Source: Tsukamurella pulmonis (GTDB lineage: Bacteria > Actinomycetota > Actinomycetes > Mycobacteriales > Mycobacteriaceae). Taken from it: a stretch of DNA of 64,000 nt. Made by a program: the position numbers and the translations under genes. This document shows positions 8,612 to 18,685 of this stretch, in pieces. The notes below the pieces were generated by a model. It was not told where the DNA came from and did not search any database. It was given only the letters and a program-made list of their open reading frames with translations. Positions within the stretch are counted from its first letter, which is position 1. The number at the start of each line of letters is the position of its first letter. The stretch spans positions 3,424,136 through 3,488,135 of the forward strand of contig NZ_FNLF01000002.1 of NCBI RefSeq assembly GCF_900103175.1, given 5' to 3'.

Positions 8612-9699
8612 AGCCCATCACCGGTCCCCTGCTCAAGCTGATCGCCTTCGCCGTGATCACCGCCGCGGCGACGGGCGTCCTCGGCTCGTCGATCGCGCAG
8701 TCCGATCTGTCGTTCTCCCGGGCGTACCACGCGATCTTCTCCGACGCGACGATGGTGCAGTCCGGCGACGACGTGCGGATCGCGGGCGTGCGCGTGGGCC
8801 AGGTCAAGGACGTCACGATCCACGACCGCGGCCAGGCGGACGTGGCCTTCACCCTCACCGACCGCGATGCGATCCCCGGCACGGCGACCGCCGCGCTGCG
8901 GCTGAAGAACCTCGTCGGGCAGCGGTACCTGGAGCTGATGCAGAGCCCCACCGACGACGAGCCCGCGCGCGGCCCCGAGCGCACCTCTCCCTACCGGCCG
9001 GGCGACACCATCCCGATCGAGCGCACGCGCCCCGCGGTGAACCTGACCGACCTGTTCAACGGGTTCCGGCCGCTGTTCAAACAGCTGACCGCCGACGACG
9101 TGAACAAGCTCGCGAACCAGATCATCACCGTCTTCCAGGGACAGGGCGGCACCGTCAACGACCTGCTGGTGAACACCTCGTCGCTGACCAACACCATCGC
9201 CGACAAGGACCGGGTGATCGGTGAGCTGATCACGAACCTGACCAAGGTGCTGGGCACGATCAACGAGCGCGACAAGCAGTTCACCGACCTGCTGACCACC
9301 ACGCAGCAGTTGGTGACCGGCCTCGCGCAGGACCGGGGCGCCATCGGCTCCTCGCTGGGCTCGCTCTCGCAGTTGACCTCGGTGACCGAGTCGATCCTCA
9401 CGCCCACCCGGGGCGCGATCAAGGACGACATCGCGGGCCTGAAGGCCCTCACCGACAAGCTCAACGGCCGCAGCGCCGACATCGCGCAGACCCTGAACTT
9501 CCTGCCCGAGAAGATCGAGGCGGTCGGCCGCCTCGCCTCCTTCGGCGGCTGGTTCCAGTTCTACCTCTGCGGCGTCGATCTCGTCGCCGGCACCGGCAAG
9601 GGCGACCGCCTCTCGCTGGCGATCGACATCCCGTCGGTGAACCAGCCCGTGTACACGAACACCGCCACGCGGTGCTATCGGGACGGGAATCCGCGATGA
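8608..9699 (+). CDS. mceB: MceB, Mce-family lipid-shuttle subunit
   Basis: A 363-residue Mce subunit with a membrane anchor (residues 10-28), an MCE domain (about 38-115, DDVRIAGVRVGQVKDV) and a long helical needle region rich in Asn, Thr and Asp. The C-terminus has two Cys residues (FYLCGVD and TRCYRD), typical of MceB. ATG overlaps the mceA stop as ATGA, the pattern repeated down the operon, which implies equal dosage of the six needle subunits. Confidence 0.95.
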   Translation: MKPITGPLLKLIAFAVITAAATGVLGSSIAQSDLSFSRAYHAIFSDATMVQSGDDVRIAGVRVGQVKDVTIHDRGQADVAFTLTDRDAIPGTATAALRLKNLVGQRYLELMQSPTDDEPARGPERTSPYRPGDTIPIERTRPAVNLTDLFNGFRPLFKQLTADDVNKLANQIITVFQGQGGTVNDLLVNTSSLTNTIADKDRVIGELITNLTKVLGTINERDKQFTDLLTTTQQLVTGLAQDRGAIGSSLGSLSQLTSVTESILTPTRGAIKDDIAGLKALTDKLNGRSADIAQTLNFLPEKIEAVGRLASFGGWFQFYLCGVDLVAGTGKGDRLSLAIDIPSVNQPVYTNTATRCYRDGNPR

Positions 9700-10745
9700 C
9701 CGACTCCACCACCACTCCCACCGGCGAACGGCGCCGCGGCCAGCGGCGCTCGCCCGTGCAGACCGGCGCGATGGGCCTGATCCTCCTGCTGATGGCGACG
9801 ACGTCGGCGTTCTTCATCGACCGCCTGCCCCTCGTCGGCGCGGGCACCACGTACACAGCACTGTTCAGCGAGGCGGCCGGGCTGCTGCCGAACAACGAGG
9901 TGCGCGTCGCGGGCGTGAAGGTCGGCACCGTCCAGTCGGTGGATCTCGATCTCGAGGCCGCGAAGGCACGAGTGACCTTCCGCGCCAAGGACGTCTGGCT
10001 CGGCGAGAACACCTCGGCCAGCATCCAGATCAAGACGGTGCTGGGCCAGAAGTACCTGGCCCTGGACCCGCGCGGCGCGAACCGCCTCGATCCGCGGCGC
10101 ACCATCACCGACACCACCTCCCCGTACGACGTGGTCGCGGCGGTCTCCGACGCCTCCAGCACGATCGACAAGACGGACACCAAGCGACTCGCGCAGAGCA
10201 TGCACTCGCTCGCGGACGCCTTCCGCGAGACGCCGCCGAACGTGCGCGAATCCCTCACCGGCATCACCCGGCTGTCCGAGACGATCAACAAGCGCGACGA
10301 GGATCTGCAGCGCCTGCTCGCCGAGACCGGTAAGACCTCGAAGCTGTTGGCGGACAGGACCGAGAACTTCCGCAAGCTGATCACCGACGCCGGCGCCCTG
10401 CTCACCACGCTCAACCAGCGGCAGGACGACATCACCCGGCTGCTCGACACCGTGCAGTCGCTGTCGAGCACCCTGACCGGGATCGTGCGCGACAACGAGC
10501 AGCAGATCGGCCCGGCGCTGACCTCGCTGCGCCAGGTCGTGCAACTGTTGCAGGACAACAAGAAGGGCCTCGAGAGCACGATCACGCTGCTCGCGCCGTT
10601 CTACAAGGTCTACAGCAACGTCTTCGGCAACGGCCGCTGGCAGGAGTCGGTGGTCACCAACCTCACCCCGCCCGGCCTGCCCGTGATCCCGGGCAGCCGC
10701 CCGCCGGTCCGCTCGGAGTTCCTGACCAACGGAGGCCAGAAGTGA
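9696..10745 (+). CDS. mceC: MceC, Mce-family lipid-shuttle subunit
   Basis: A 349-residue Mce subunit. After a basic cytoplasmic leader (ERRRGQRR), residues about 30-48 form the membrane anchor. The MCE domain has NNEVRVAGVKVGTVQSV. The helical region includes INKRDEDLQRLL, giving coiled-coil-like periodicity. ATG 9696 overlaps the mceB stop. Loss of any needle subunit normally disables transport in this family. Confidence 0.95.
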   Translation: MTDSTTTPTGERRRGQRRSPVQTGAMGLILLLMATTSAFFIDRLPLVGAGTTYTALFSEAAGLLPNNEVRVAGVKVGTVQSVDLDLEAAKARVTFRAKDVWLGENTSASIQIKTVLGQKYLALDPRGANRLDPRRTITDTTSPYDVVAAVSDASSTIDKTDTKRLAQSMHSLADAFRETPPNVRESLTGITRLSETINKRDEDLQRLLAETGKTSKLLADRTENFRKLITDAGALLTTLNQRQDDITRLLDTVQSLSSTLTGIVRDNEQQIGPALTSLRQVVQLLQDNKKGLESTITLLAPFYKVYSNVFGNGRWQESVVTNLTPPGLPVIPGSRPPVRSEFLTNGGQK

Positions 10746-12133
10746 CCAGCCTCGAGAAACTCGGCCTCACGCCCCGTCGCCTCGCGATCCTGGCGGCCGC
10801 GCTCGCCGCGATCGTCGTGATCGCGGGCTGCGGGTGGTGGCTCGTGCGCACCATGGGCGCGACCCGGGTGACCGCCTACTTCGACCGTGGCGTCGGCATC
10901 TACGCCGGATCGGACGTGCGGATCCTCGGAGTCAAGGTCGGCGAGATCGACGAGGTGACCCCCGAGCGCGACCGGGTCCGGGTGCAGTTGCACGTGGACC
11001 GGGGCGTGAAGCTCCCCAAGGACCTGTGGGCCGCGCAGGTCACCCCGTCGGTGATCTCGGACCGCTACGTCCAGCTCCTGCCCGTCTACACCGATGGTCC
11101 GACGGCGCAGAGCGGCACCGTGGTCGCCGAGGACCACACCATGACGCCCGTCGAGATCGACCAGGTGTACGCCTCGATCAGCACGCTCGCGCAGGCGCTG
11201 GGCCCGGAGGGCGCGAACAAGGCGAAGCCGGGCGAGCAGGGCGCGCTGACGGACCTGCTCGACGTCTCCGCCGAGAACCTCGCCGGCAACGGGCAGGCCA
11301 TGGCCGACGCGATCGCCGGCCTGTCCAAGGCGAGCACCACGCTGGCGGACTCGCGGGACAACATCGCCGCAACGGTCAAGGGGCTCAACACCTTCGTCAC
11401 CATGCTCGCCGAGAACGACAAGCAGGTGCGCACCTTCAACACCCAGCTCGCGGACCTGACGCAGTACCTCGCCGGCGAGCGGGAGGACTTCACCAAGGCG
11501 CTGAACCTGCTGGCCACCGCCCTCAGCGACGTGGGCGCCTTCGTCCGCGACAACCGCGACGCGCTCAGCTCGAACGTGCAGGGGCTCACCGAGGTCACCA
11601 AGGTCCTCAACGACACCAAGACGGCGCAGGCGCAGATCCTGTCGTACCTGCCCGTCGCCGCGAGCAACCTCGATCAGGCCTACGACCCGGATTCCGGCAC
11701 CCTGACGCTGCGCCCCAACCTCCCGGACCTGCAGGACCCGCTGGGCACCGCCTGCAAGCTGGCCGATCTCGGCAAGCTCATGCCCGGCAACCCGCAGTTC
11801 GCGCAGATCTCGGCGACGCTCGGCCCCCTGCTCGCGCAGTGCGGCAACATCGCCAAGCAGATCACGGACGGAGTGCGTACCCCCTCGCTGAACCTGCCGC
11901 TCGGCATTCTCTCGGGCGCGAACCTGCAGCGCGGCAGTGTCCCCGGCACCGTGCCCGGGCGCACGGCACCGTCGGTCGACGGGGTGCTCCCCTCCACGCC
12001 GGCGGGCACGGGCCCGGCGACGTCGGCGAAGCCCGCGCCGTCGTCCGCGTCGGCGACGCCCTCGGCGTCCGCCAAGCCCTCGGCCCCGTCGAGCACCCGG
12101 CCCACGGCCCCGGCGACGGGAGGCGCGCGATGA
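10742..12133 (+). CDS. mceD: MceD, Mce-family lipid-shuttle subunit
   Basis: A 463-residue Mce subunit starting at GTG 10742, which overlaps the mceC stop. It has an anchor helix at about residues 17-37, an MCE domain with SDVRILGVKVGEIDEV, and a helical region with LAENDKQVRTFNTQLADL. The last 60 or so residues are Ala/Pro/Ser-rich (PSSASATPSASAKP) and look disordered, as is common for MceD and MceC tails facing the outer envelope. Confidence 0.95.
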   Translation: MTSLEKLGLTPRRLAILAAALAAIVVIAGCGWWLVRTMGATRVTAYFDRGVGIYAGSDVRILGVKVGEIDEVTPERDRVRVQLHVDRGVKLPKDLWAAQVTPSVISDRYVQLLPVYTDGPTAQSGTVVAEDHTMTPVEIDQVYASISTLAQALGPEGANKAKPGEQGALTDLLDVSAENLAGNGQAMADAIAGLSKASTTLADSRDNIAATVKGLNTFVTMLAENDKQVRTFNTQLADLTQYLAGEREDFTKALNLLATALSDVGAFVRDNRDALSSNVQGLTEVTKVLNDTKTAQAQILSYLPVAASNLDQAYDPDSGTLTLRPNLPDLQDPLGTACKLADLGKLMPGNPQFAQISATLGPLLAQCGNIAKQITDGVRTPSLNLPLGILSGANLQRGSVPGTVPGRTAPSVDGVLPSTPAGTGPATSAKPAPSSASATPSASAKPSAPSSTRPTAPATGGAR

Positions 12134-13209
12134 TGCGCAGGCTCCTCGCCGGTGGCGCGCTGGCGATGTCGGCGGTGCTGCTCACCGCCTGCGGCGGGAT
12201 CTACTCGGTCCCACTGCCCGGCGGCCCCGCGCTGGGCGCGCGCCCGACGACGCTGCACCTGCAGTTCGAGAACGTCATGGACCTCGTGCCCGAATCGTCC
12301 GTGCGGATCGGCGGCGCCACCGTCGGCAAGGTCGAGTCCATCGGCCTCGCCGAGGACGGCTGGACCGCCGACGTGGTGGTCAAGGTGCGCGACGGCGTGA
12401 AGGTGGCCGTCGACAGCCGCGCCGCCATCGAGCAGTCGAACCTGTTGGGAGAGAAGTACGTCACGCTCGTCTCGTCCGGCGGGTCCGACGGTGCCGCCCT
12501 CCAGAACGGCGCGACCATCCGCGCCGCCTCCAACAAGACCAACGCGTCGATCGAGCAGGTCCTCGGAGTGCTCTCGCTGGTGCTCAACGACGGCGGCGTG
12601 GGCCAGCTCAAGCCGATCGTCGACGAGCTCAACACGGCGATGAGCAACCCCCACCGGGTGCGCTCGCTGATCACGCAGACCGACCGGCTCATCGCGGGAC
12701 TGAACAAGCAGCGCACCGACATCACCGCCGCGATCGACGGGGTCGCGCGCCTCTCGGAGCGGGCCGCCGGCCAGACCGAGCAGATCAGCCGGATCCTCGC
12801 GGAGCTGCCGCGGGGCACCGCGATCCTCAACGAGCAGCGGCCCGAGATCATCGAAATGATCAAGCAGCTCGACCGACTCGGCAAGGTCGGGACGGAGGTG
12901 CTGTCGAAGTCGCAGCGCGAACTCATCGAGGACCTGCTCTCGCTGCGGCCCACCCTGCGCGCGCTCGCGGGCGCGGCCGACGACATCGTCACCGCCCTGC
13001 CGTTCATCGCCACCTTCCCGTTCCCCGACGCCGGTGTGGACGCGATCAAGGGCGACTCGATGAACCTGTTCATCTCGCTCGACACCCGCCTGATCAACCA
13101 GCTCGAGGCGCTCGGCGCCGGCGCCGGTCCCCCGACCCCGGTCACCCCGAAGTACGGCCCCGGCTCCGGTCGTTCGTCGACGGCCACCACGCAGGGAGGC
13201 ACGCGATGA
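12130..13209 (+). CDS. mceE: MceE, Mce-family lipoprotein
   Basis: A 359-residue Mce subunit with a lipoprotein signal peptide. VLLTACGG places the lipidated cysteine at residue 21, which marks the MceE/LprK position in Mce operons. The MCE domain contains SSVRIGGATVGKVESI. The helical part includes SERAAGQTEQISRILAEL. ATG 12130 overlaps the mceD stop; the following ATG codon is also possible. Lipidation anchors it in the outer leaflet of the plasma membrane while the other subunits use a transmembrane helix. Confidence 0.96.
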   Translation: MMRRLLAGGALAMSAVLLTACGGIYSVPLPGGPALGARPTTLHLQFENVMDLVPESSVRIGGATVGKVESIGLAEDGWTADVVVKVRDGVKVAVDSRAAIEQSNLLGEKYVTLVSSGGSDGAALQNGATIRAASNKTNASIEQVLGVLSLVLNDGGVGQLKPIVDELNTAMSNPHRVRSLITQTDRLIAGLNKQRTDITAAIDGVARLSERAAGQTEQISRILAELPRGTAILNEQRPEIIEMIKQLDRLGKVGTEVLSKSQRELIEDLLSLRPTLRALAGAADDIVTALPFIATFPFPDAGVDAIKGDSMNLFISLDTRLINQLEALGAGAGPPTPVTPKYGPGSGRSSTATTQGGTR

Positions 13210-14468
13210 TCCCCAAGCTGCAACGCCGTCAGCTGCTCGTCTTCGCCGTGCTCGCCGTCGTGGGCATCGCCTTCGTCGGCGCTCAGTACGCCCGGATCGA
13301 CAAGATGCTCGGCTTCGGTGTCTACACCGTCAAGGTGATGCTCGGCGATTCCGGCGGCATCTTCACCAACGCCGAGGTGACCTACCGCGGCACGCCCGTC
13401 GGGCGCGTCGGGCAGCTGCACCTCGTCCCCGACGGCGTGCAGGTGGACCTGCAGCTCGACAAGAACAGGCCGTCGGTGCCCGACGACGTGCAGGCCGTCG
13501 TCGCGGAGCGCTCGTCCATCGGCGAGCAGTACATGGACCTGGTGCCGAGGAAGCTGCCCGTGGGCACCGCACCGTCGAAGGGTCTGCTCGCCGACGGCTC
13601 GGTCATCCGCGACACCAGGATTCAGGAGCCGATCGAGGACTTCCTCAAGCATGTGACCGTGCTCAGTGAATCGGTCGATCCCGCCAAACTCAAGACGGTG
13701 GTCACCGAGCTGTCGGTGGCCCTGGGCGGCAACGGCCAGAACCTGCGGGCCCTCGTCGACTCGCTCTCGCGCCTGGCGCAGACCGGCTCCGATACGCTCG
13801 ACCCGACGCTCTCGCTCATCTCCAACGGCCGCACCGCGCTCGCGACGCAGGCCGAGCAGTCGTCGGCGATCCGGCAATGGGCCGACAGCCTCCAGGTGGT
13901 CACCGCGACCCTCGCCAACAGCGATCCCGATGTGCGGCGGCTGCTGCAGACCGGCAACCTGTCGGCGACGCAGCTCAGCGCCCTGGTGCAGCAAGCCGGC
14001 GGCGACGTGACGAAGGTGGTGCACGATCTCGCGGCCCAGCTCACCGCCGTGGACCCCGTCGCGCCGAACCTCAAGCAGATCCTGATCCTGTTCCCGATGA
14101 TCGCGTCCGGCGCTTTCGCCACCTCGCCCGGCGACGGTCTGCTGCACTACGGTGTGGTCCTCGAAGTGAACAACCCGCCGGCGTGCACCGTCGGCTACGA
14201 ATCGACGCAGAAGATGATCGACGAGATCAAGAAGCAGAACCCGGATTTCGACATCACCCGGGATCCGTTCCCGTTCAACACGCAGGTCGGCTGCGACGTG
14301 CCGCAGGGCAACCCCACCGGCGTCCGCAGCGCCGACCGCGCGCGGTACGCCGATCCGCGGGTGCCGCAGCCGTGGGACGGCAAGCCGAAGGTGATCGCGC
14401 CGGACCGTCTCGACCTCGGCCCCGTCGCGCAGGCCGCCGCCACGATCCTGGGAGGGCACCCGAAGTGA
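13206..14468 (+). CDS. mceF: MceF, Mce-family lipid-shuttle subunit
   Basis: A 420-residue protein, the last of the six Mce subunits. The anchor helix is at about residues 10-28 and the MCE domain holds NAEVTYRGTPVGRVGQL. The long helical region ends in PNLKQILILFPMIASG. The C-terminal third has Cys residues near ACTVGYES and VGCDVPQG, a conserved pair in MceF that probably forms a disulfide. ATG 13206 overlaps the mceE stop. Confidence 0.95.
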   Translation: MIPKLQRRQLLVFAVLAVVGIAFVGAQYARIDKMLGFGVYTVKVMLGDSGGIFTNAEVTYRGTPVGRVGQLHLVPDGVQVDLQLDKNRPSVPDDVQAVVAERSSIGEQYMDLVPRKLPVGTAPSKGLLADGSVIRDTRIQEPIEDFLKHVTVLSESVDPAKLKTVVTELSVALGGNGQNLRALVDSLSRLAQTGSDTLDPTLSLISNGRTALATQAEQSSAIRQWADSLQVVTATLANSDPDVRRLLQTGNLSATQLSALVQQAGGDVTKVVHDLAAQLTAVDPVAPNLKQILILFPMIASGAFATSPGDGLLHYGVVLEVNNPPACTVGYESTQKMIDEIKKQNPDFDITRDPFPFNTQVGCDVPQGNPTGVRSADRARYADPRVPQPWDGKPKVIAPDRLDLGPVAQAAATILGGHPK

Positions 14469-15112
14469 CGCAGCCCGCCACCGACCGCAGGACGCCCGCC
14501 CTCGCCCTGTCCCTGGTCCTGCTCGCCGTCGCGCTCATCGCCGCGATCGTCGTGGGCGTGATCTGGTGGGGCCAGCACGCGGAGCACTCCCGCGCCGCCG
14601 CCCGGGACGCCGCCGTCGACGGTGCCCGCCAGGCCGTGATCGACATCCAGAAGATCGACACCAAGGACGTCGACGGCACGCTGCGGCGCATGGGCGAGGC
14701 GATGACCGGCGACCTGCGCAAGGACTGGGACGAGCGCGAGCGGGTCTCCACCCAGGACATGCTGAAGCAGTACACGGGCGTCGCGCTGCAGACCGATCCC
14801 GTGGTCGCGTCCGCCGCGCCGATCGAGTTCGATGAGGACGGCGGCACGGCGAAGGTGCTGGTGTACCTCGTGGTGCGGCAGTCCGAGAACGGCAAGCAGG
14901 CCGAGAACGCCTACCGCTGGACCTACGTCATGTCGATGACCGAGGTCGACGGAGCCTGGAAGGCGTCGGGCATGCAGCCTCTGCAGGAACGCGCCGCCAT
15001 CGGGCCCGCGGATCCGTCCCGGCCCGCGACCGGAGCCGCGCCCGACGGTGCCGCGGCCCCGCCTGCACCGTCGGACACCCCGCCCGCACCGACCGAGGGA
15101 GGCACGCCGTGA
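14465..15112 (+). CDS. Mce-associated membrane protein (Mas-type)
   Basis: A 215-residue single-pass protein (helix at about residues 14-34). Its extracytoplasmic domain resembles the NTF2-like Mce-associated proteins: ARDAAVDGARQAVIDIQ, then a Trp-containing strand NAYRWTYVMSM. The C-terminal 45 residues are Pro/Ala-rich. The start is GTG 14465, overlapping the mceF stop. In mycobacteria, Mas proteins stabilise Mce complexes, and co-transcription here supports the same role. Confidence 0.88.
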   Translation: MTQPATDRRTPALALSLVLLAVALIAAIVVGVIWWGQHAEHSRAAARDAAVDGARQAVIDIQKIDTKDVDGTLRRMGEAMTGDLRKDWDERERVSTQDMLKQYTGVALQTDPVVASAAPIEFDEDGGTAKVLVYLVVRQSENGKQAENAYRWTYVMSMTEVDGAWKASGMQPLQERAAIGPADPSRPATGAAPDGAAAPPAPSDTPPAPTEGGTP

Positions 15113-15921
15113 CCGACGACGCGAAGCCCGAGGGCACCGAGCCGGACGAGACGGCGCCGACGCCGGACGGGTCCGCCACCGAGCCCAAGCAGGCCGGGAA
15201 GCGGCGCCCCGTCGCCCGCGGCACGTCGCTGCGCCGGCCCGCCACGGACGCACCGTCCGACTCCGGGGACGCCGACGCGGGCGAGACCGCGCCCGCCCCC
15301 GCAGGGGCCGGCCCGGACGCCGACGCACCGTCGGCCCTGCAGAAGAAGATCGATCTCGGCAAGCGTTCCGCGGAGGAACCGTCGTCCGCGCCGGATACGG
15401 AGCAGAGCCCGTCGAAGGGCTCGTCGCTGCGCCTCCCGATCGCGATCGCCGCGGCGGCCGTGGTGATCGGCGCGGCAGCGGCGACCGTCGCGATCGCGCG
15501 CCCCGGTGCCGCGGCCGTGGACAACCGCGCGTTCGTGGACACCGGACTGACCACCGAGGTCGTGTCGGTGTCGAAGCAGGCGGCCACGCAGATCTACACG
15601 ATCGACATGAACGACCTGGGCCCGTGGGAGAAGGACCTGGGCAAGGTGCTCACGCCGGGCATGATCGACGAGGCCAAGAAGCTGCGGACCGCGATCACCC
15701 AGACGGCGGGCGCGCTGCAGGACGTCAAGGTCAAGGTCGACGACGGCGATCTCACGGCCGGTGTCTCCCTCGCGCGCGAGGACCACGCCGAGGTGCTGCT
15801 CAACGTCCGCCAGCAGGTGTCGACGCAGGGCGTGCCCGTCGCGACGATGCAGTCGCCCATGAAGTTCGTACTCGACCGGTTCGACGGCGCGTGGAAGGTC
15901 AGCTCGATCACGCCGCTCTGA
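15109..15921 (+). CDS. Mce-associated membrane protein (Mas-type), Pro/Asp-rich N-terminus
   Basis: A 270-residue protein and the last gene of the mce operon. Residues 1-105 are an acidic, Pro/Ala-rich cytoplasmic tail. One membrane helix follows (about 107-127) and then an NTF2-like domain ending FDGAWKVSSITPL, the usual end of Mce-associated proteins. The GTG at 15109 overlaps the previous stop. Its own stop lies 17 bp from the stop of the convergent next gene, so the operon ends here. Confidence 0.88.
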   Translation: MTDDAKPEGTEPDETAPTPDGSATEPKQAGKRRPVARGTSLRRPATDAPSDSGDADAGETAPAPAGAGPDADAPSALQKKIDLGKRSAEEPSSAPDTEQSPSKGSSLRLPIAIAAAAVVIGAAAATVAIARPGAAAVDNRAFVDTGLTTEVVSVSKQAATQIYTIDMNDLGPWEKDLGKVLTPGMIDEAKKLRTAITQTAGALQDVKVKVDDGDLTAGVSLAREDHAEVLLNVRQQVSTQGVPVATMQSPMKFVLDRFDGAWKVSSITPL

Positions 15922-15938
15922 CGGCGGCGGCGCGGGCG

Positions 15939-16373
15939 TCAGGCCGGCGCGGGACGCTTCGCCGCGAGTCGTCGCCCGACGACCGTGCCGAGGGACGCCG
16001 GGATCACGATGAGCAGCGCGGTGAAGCACGCGCCGACGACCAGCTCGAAGGGCAGCGAGCCCTGTCCGATCCCGGGCAGCAGCCACGTGCCGAGCACCCA
16101 GCACACCGCGCCGGAGACGACGCCCGCGAACAACCCGGCCTTGAACCAGCGGCCGACGAGGTCGATCCCCTGCTCCGACACCGGGTACCGGCGCGCGTCG
16201 GTGAGCCCGTCGTATCCGCCGAACACGATGGCCACGGCCACCACCACTGCGACCGCTGTGAAGCGCTGCGCGGTCCCGTGGGTCGGGAAGGCGACGATGC
16301 CCCACGCCAGCGCGGAGCGCACGACGACCTGCACCGCCGCGAGGGCGATGCCACGGATCAGCCATGGTTTCAT
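15939..16373 (-). CDS. Four-helix membrane protein (B-4DMT type)
   Basis: A 144-residue protein with four hydrophobic segments at about residues 5-25, 38-54, 76-97 and 105-128. The start MKPWLIRGIALAAVQVVVR matches what I recall of actinobacterial 'B-4DMT family' membrane proteins, whose substrate is unknown. It lies 131 bp downstream of nrdE beyond a strong terminator hairpin, so it is probably expressed separately. Confidence 0.6.
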   Translation of the reverse strand: MKPWLIRGIALAAVQVVVRSALAWGIVAFPTHGTAQRFTAVAVVVAVAIVFGGYDGLTDARRYPVSEQGIDLVGRWFKAGLFAGVVSGAVCWVLGTWLLPGIGQGSLPFELVVGACFTALLIVIPASLGTVVGRRLAAKRPAPA

Positions 16374-16456
16374 GCGCCGATTCTATCCGCCGCGCGCCCG
16401 CGTGCTCGTCGTCGGCCTCCTCACGAGACCGCCGTACCGAACAGCCCGAAACGACG

Positions 16457-16488
16457 GAGCGCCGGGCGGGATCTCCCGGCCGGCGCTC
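16457..16488 (-). terminator. Terminator downstream of nrdE
   Basis: GAGCGCCGG (16457-16465) pairs perfectly with CCGGCGCTC (16480-16488), and the loop can pair further. It lies 17 bp after the nrdE stop and is followed on the minus strand by a short T-rich stretch, so it most likely ends the nrdHIE transcript. Confidence 0.6.
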
Positions 16489-16504
16489 GCGACGAATCAC
16501 CCTC

Positions 16505-18685
16505 TTAGAGCATGCAGCTGACGCAGCCCTCGACCTCGGTGCCCTCGAGCGCCATCTGGCGCAGGCGGATGTAGTAGAGGGTCTTGATGCCCTTGCGCCA
16601 TGCGTAGATCTGCGCGCGGTTCACGTCGCGGGTGGTGGCGGTGTCCTTGAAGAACAGCGTCAGCGACAGGCCCTGGTCCACGTGCTGGGTGGCGGCTGCG
16701 TACGTGTCGATGATCTTCTCGTAGCCGATCTCGTACGCGTCCTGGTAGTACTCCAGGTTGTCGTTGTCCATGTACGGCGCCGGGTAGTACACGCGGCCGA
16801 TCTTGCCCTCCTTGCGGATCTCGACCTTCGCCGCGACGGGGTGGATCGAGCTCGTGGAGTGGTTGATGTAGCTGATCGAGCCGGTGGGCGGCACCGCCTG
16901 CAGGTTCTGGTTGTAGAGCCCGTGCTTCTGCACGTCGGACTTGAGCTCGCGCCAGTCGTCCTGGGTGGGGATGTGGATCTCGGCGTCGGCGAAGAGCCCG
17001 GCGACCTTGTCGGTGGCCGGCTTCCACTCCTGCTCGGTGTACTTGTCGAAGAACTCCCCCGAGGCGTACTTGCTGTTCTCGAAACCGCCGAAGGACTGGC
17101 CGCGCTCGCGAGCGATGTTGTTCGACGCGCGGATCGCGTGGAAGAGCACCGTGTAGAAGTAGATGTTCGTGAAGTCGACGCCCTCGTCGGAGCCGTAGAA
17201 GACCCGCTCGCGCGCCAGATAGCCGTGCAGGTTCATCTGCCCCAGGCCGATGGCATGGCTCAGCTTGTTGCCGTACTCGATCGACGGCACGGAGCTGATG
17301 TCGGTCTGGTCCGAGACGGCGGTGAGGCCGCGGATGGCGGTCTCGATGGTGGCGCCGAAGTCGGGGCTGTCCATGGTCTTCGCGATGTTCAGCGAGCCCA
17401 GGTTGCAGGAGATGTCCTTGCCGATCTCGGCGTAGGACAGGTCGTCGTTGTAGGTCGACGGGGTGCTCACCTGCAGGATCTCGCTGCACAGGTTCGAGTG
17501 GGTGATCTTGCCGGCGATCGGGTTCGCCCGGTTCACCGTGTCCTCGTACATGATGTACGGGTAGCCGGACTCGAACTGCAGCTCGGCGAGGGTCTGGAAG
17601 AACTCGCGCGCGTTGATCTTGGTCTTGCGGATCCGCGAGTCGTCCACCATCTCGTGGTACTTCTCCGAGACGTTGACATCGGCGAAGGGCACGCCGTACA
17701 CCCGCTCCACGTCGTACGGGGAGAACAGGTACATGTCGTCGTTGTTCTTCGCGAGCTCGAACGTGATGTCCGGGATCACCACGCCCAGCGACAGGGTCTT
17801 GATGCGGATCTTCTCGTCCGCGTTCTCCCGCTTGGTGTCGAGGAAGCGGTAGATGTCGGGGTGGTGCGCGTGCAGGTACACCGCGCCCGCGCCCTGGCGT
17901 GCGCCGAGCTGGTTGGCGTAGCTGAACGAGTCCTCGAGCAGCTTCATGATCGGGATGACGCCCGAGCTCTGGTTCTCGATCTTCTTGATCGGGGCGCCGT
18001 GCTCGCGGATGTTGCTGAGTAGCAGCGCGACTCCGCCGCCGCGCTTGGACAGCTGCAGCGCCGAGTTGATGGAGCGGCCGATCGACTCCATGTTGTCCTC
18101 GATGCGCAGCAGGAAGCAGGAGACGGGCTCGCCGCGCTGCTTCTTGCCCGAGTTGAGGAAGGTGGGGGTGGCTGGCTGGAACCGGCCGGCGATGATCTCG
18201 TCCACCAGGTTCACGGCGAGCTTCTCGTCACCGTCGGCCAGGGTGAGCGCGACCATGCAGACGCGGTCCTCGAAGCGCTCCAGGTAGCGCTTGCCGTCGA
18301 AGGTCTTGAGCGTGTAGCTGGTGTAGTACTTGAACGCGCCGAGGAAGGTGGGGAACCGGAACTTCTTGGCGTAGGCCGCGTCGAAGAGGCCCTTGACGAA
18401 CTCGCGGCTGTACTTGTTCAGCACCTCGGGCTCGTAGTAGTTCTCCTCGACGAGGTAGTCGAGCTTCTCGTCCAGGTTGTGGAAGAAGACGGTGTTCTGG
18501 TTGACGTGCTGCAGGAAGTACTGCCGCGCGGCCTCGCGGTCCTTGTCGAACTGGATGCGGCCGTCCTTGTCGTACAGGTTCAGCATCGCGTTCAGGGCGT
18601 GGAAGTCCAGCTCGCTGTGGCCGGGGCCGCCGTGGACGCCGGACTGGCTCGCGGAGGGGACGAGGTCTTCCTGTGTTGCGGTCAT
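16505..18685 (-). CDS. nrdE: Class Ib ribonucleotide reductase alpha subunit
   Basis: A 726-residue catalytic subunit that makes deoxyribonucleotides from NDPs. It lacks the N-terminal ATP-cone of class Ia, as expected for Nrd[13 protein letters not shown] and NLCSEI carry the active-site cysteines. [15 protein letters not shown] and the C-terminal CVSCML, the cysteine pair re-reduced by NrdH, are present. ATG 18685 overlaps the nrdI stop. The beta subunit nrdF is not in this window, as in mycobacteria where nrdF2 is separate. Confidence 0.97.
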   Translation of the reverse strand: MTATQEDLVPSASQSGVHGGPGHSELDFHALNAMLNLYDKDGRIQFDKDREAARQYFLQHVNQNTVFFHNLDEKLDYLVEENYYEPEVLNKYSREFVKGLFDAAYAKKFRFPTFLGAFKYYTSYTLKTFDGKRYLERFEDRVCMVALTLADGDEKLAVNLVDEIIAGRFQPATPTFLNSGKKQRGEPVSCFLLRIEDNMESIGRSINSALQLSKRGGGVALLLSNIREHGAPIKKIENQSSGVIPIMKLLEDSFSYANQLGARQGAGAVYLHAHHPDIYRFLDTKRENADEKIRIKTLSLGVVIPDITFELAKNNDDMYLFSPYDVERVYGVPFADVNVSEKYHEMVDDSRIRKTKINAREFFQTLAELQFESGYPYIMYEDTVNRANPIAGKITHSNLCSEILQVSTPSTYNDDLSYAEIGKDISCNLGSLNIAKTMDSPDFGATIETAIRGLTAVSDQTDISSVPSIEYGNKLSHAIGLGQMNLHGYLARERVFYGSDEGVDFTNIYFYTVLFHAIRASNNIARERGQSFGGFENSKYASGEFFDKYTEQEWKPATDKVAGLFADAEIHIPTQDDWRELKSDVQKHGLYNQNLQAVPPTGSISYINHSTSSIHPVAAKVEIRKEGKIGRVYYPAPYMDNDNLEYYQDAYEIGYEKIIDTYAAATQHVDQGLSLTLFFKDTATTRDVNRAQIYAWRKGIKTLYYIRLRQMALEGTEVEGCVSCML

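Noticed and set aside
12201-14459. A 752-codon minus-strand open frame opposite mceE and mceF
   Set aside because: It is an antisense shadow in GC-rich DNA; the plus-strand Mce genes are certain.
16364-18022. A long plus-strand open frame opposite nrdE
   Set aside because: It is a Val/Leu/Arg/Asp-rich mirror of the nrdE codons. nrdE is certain.
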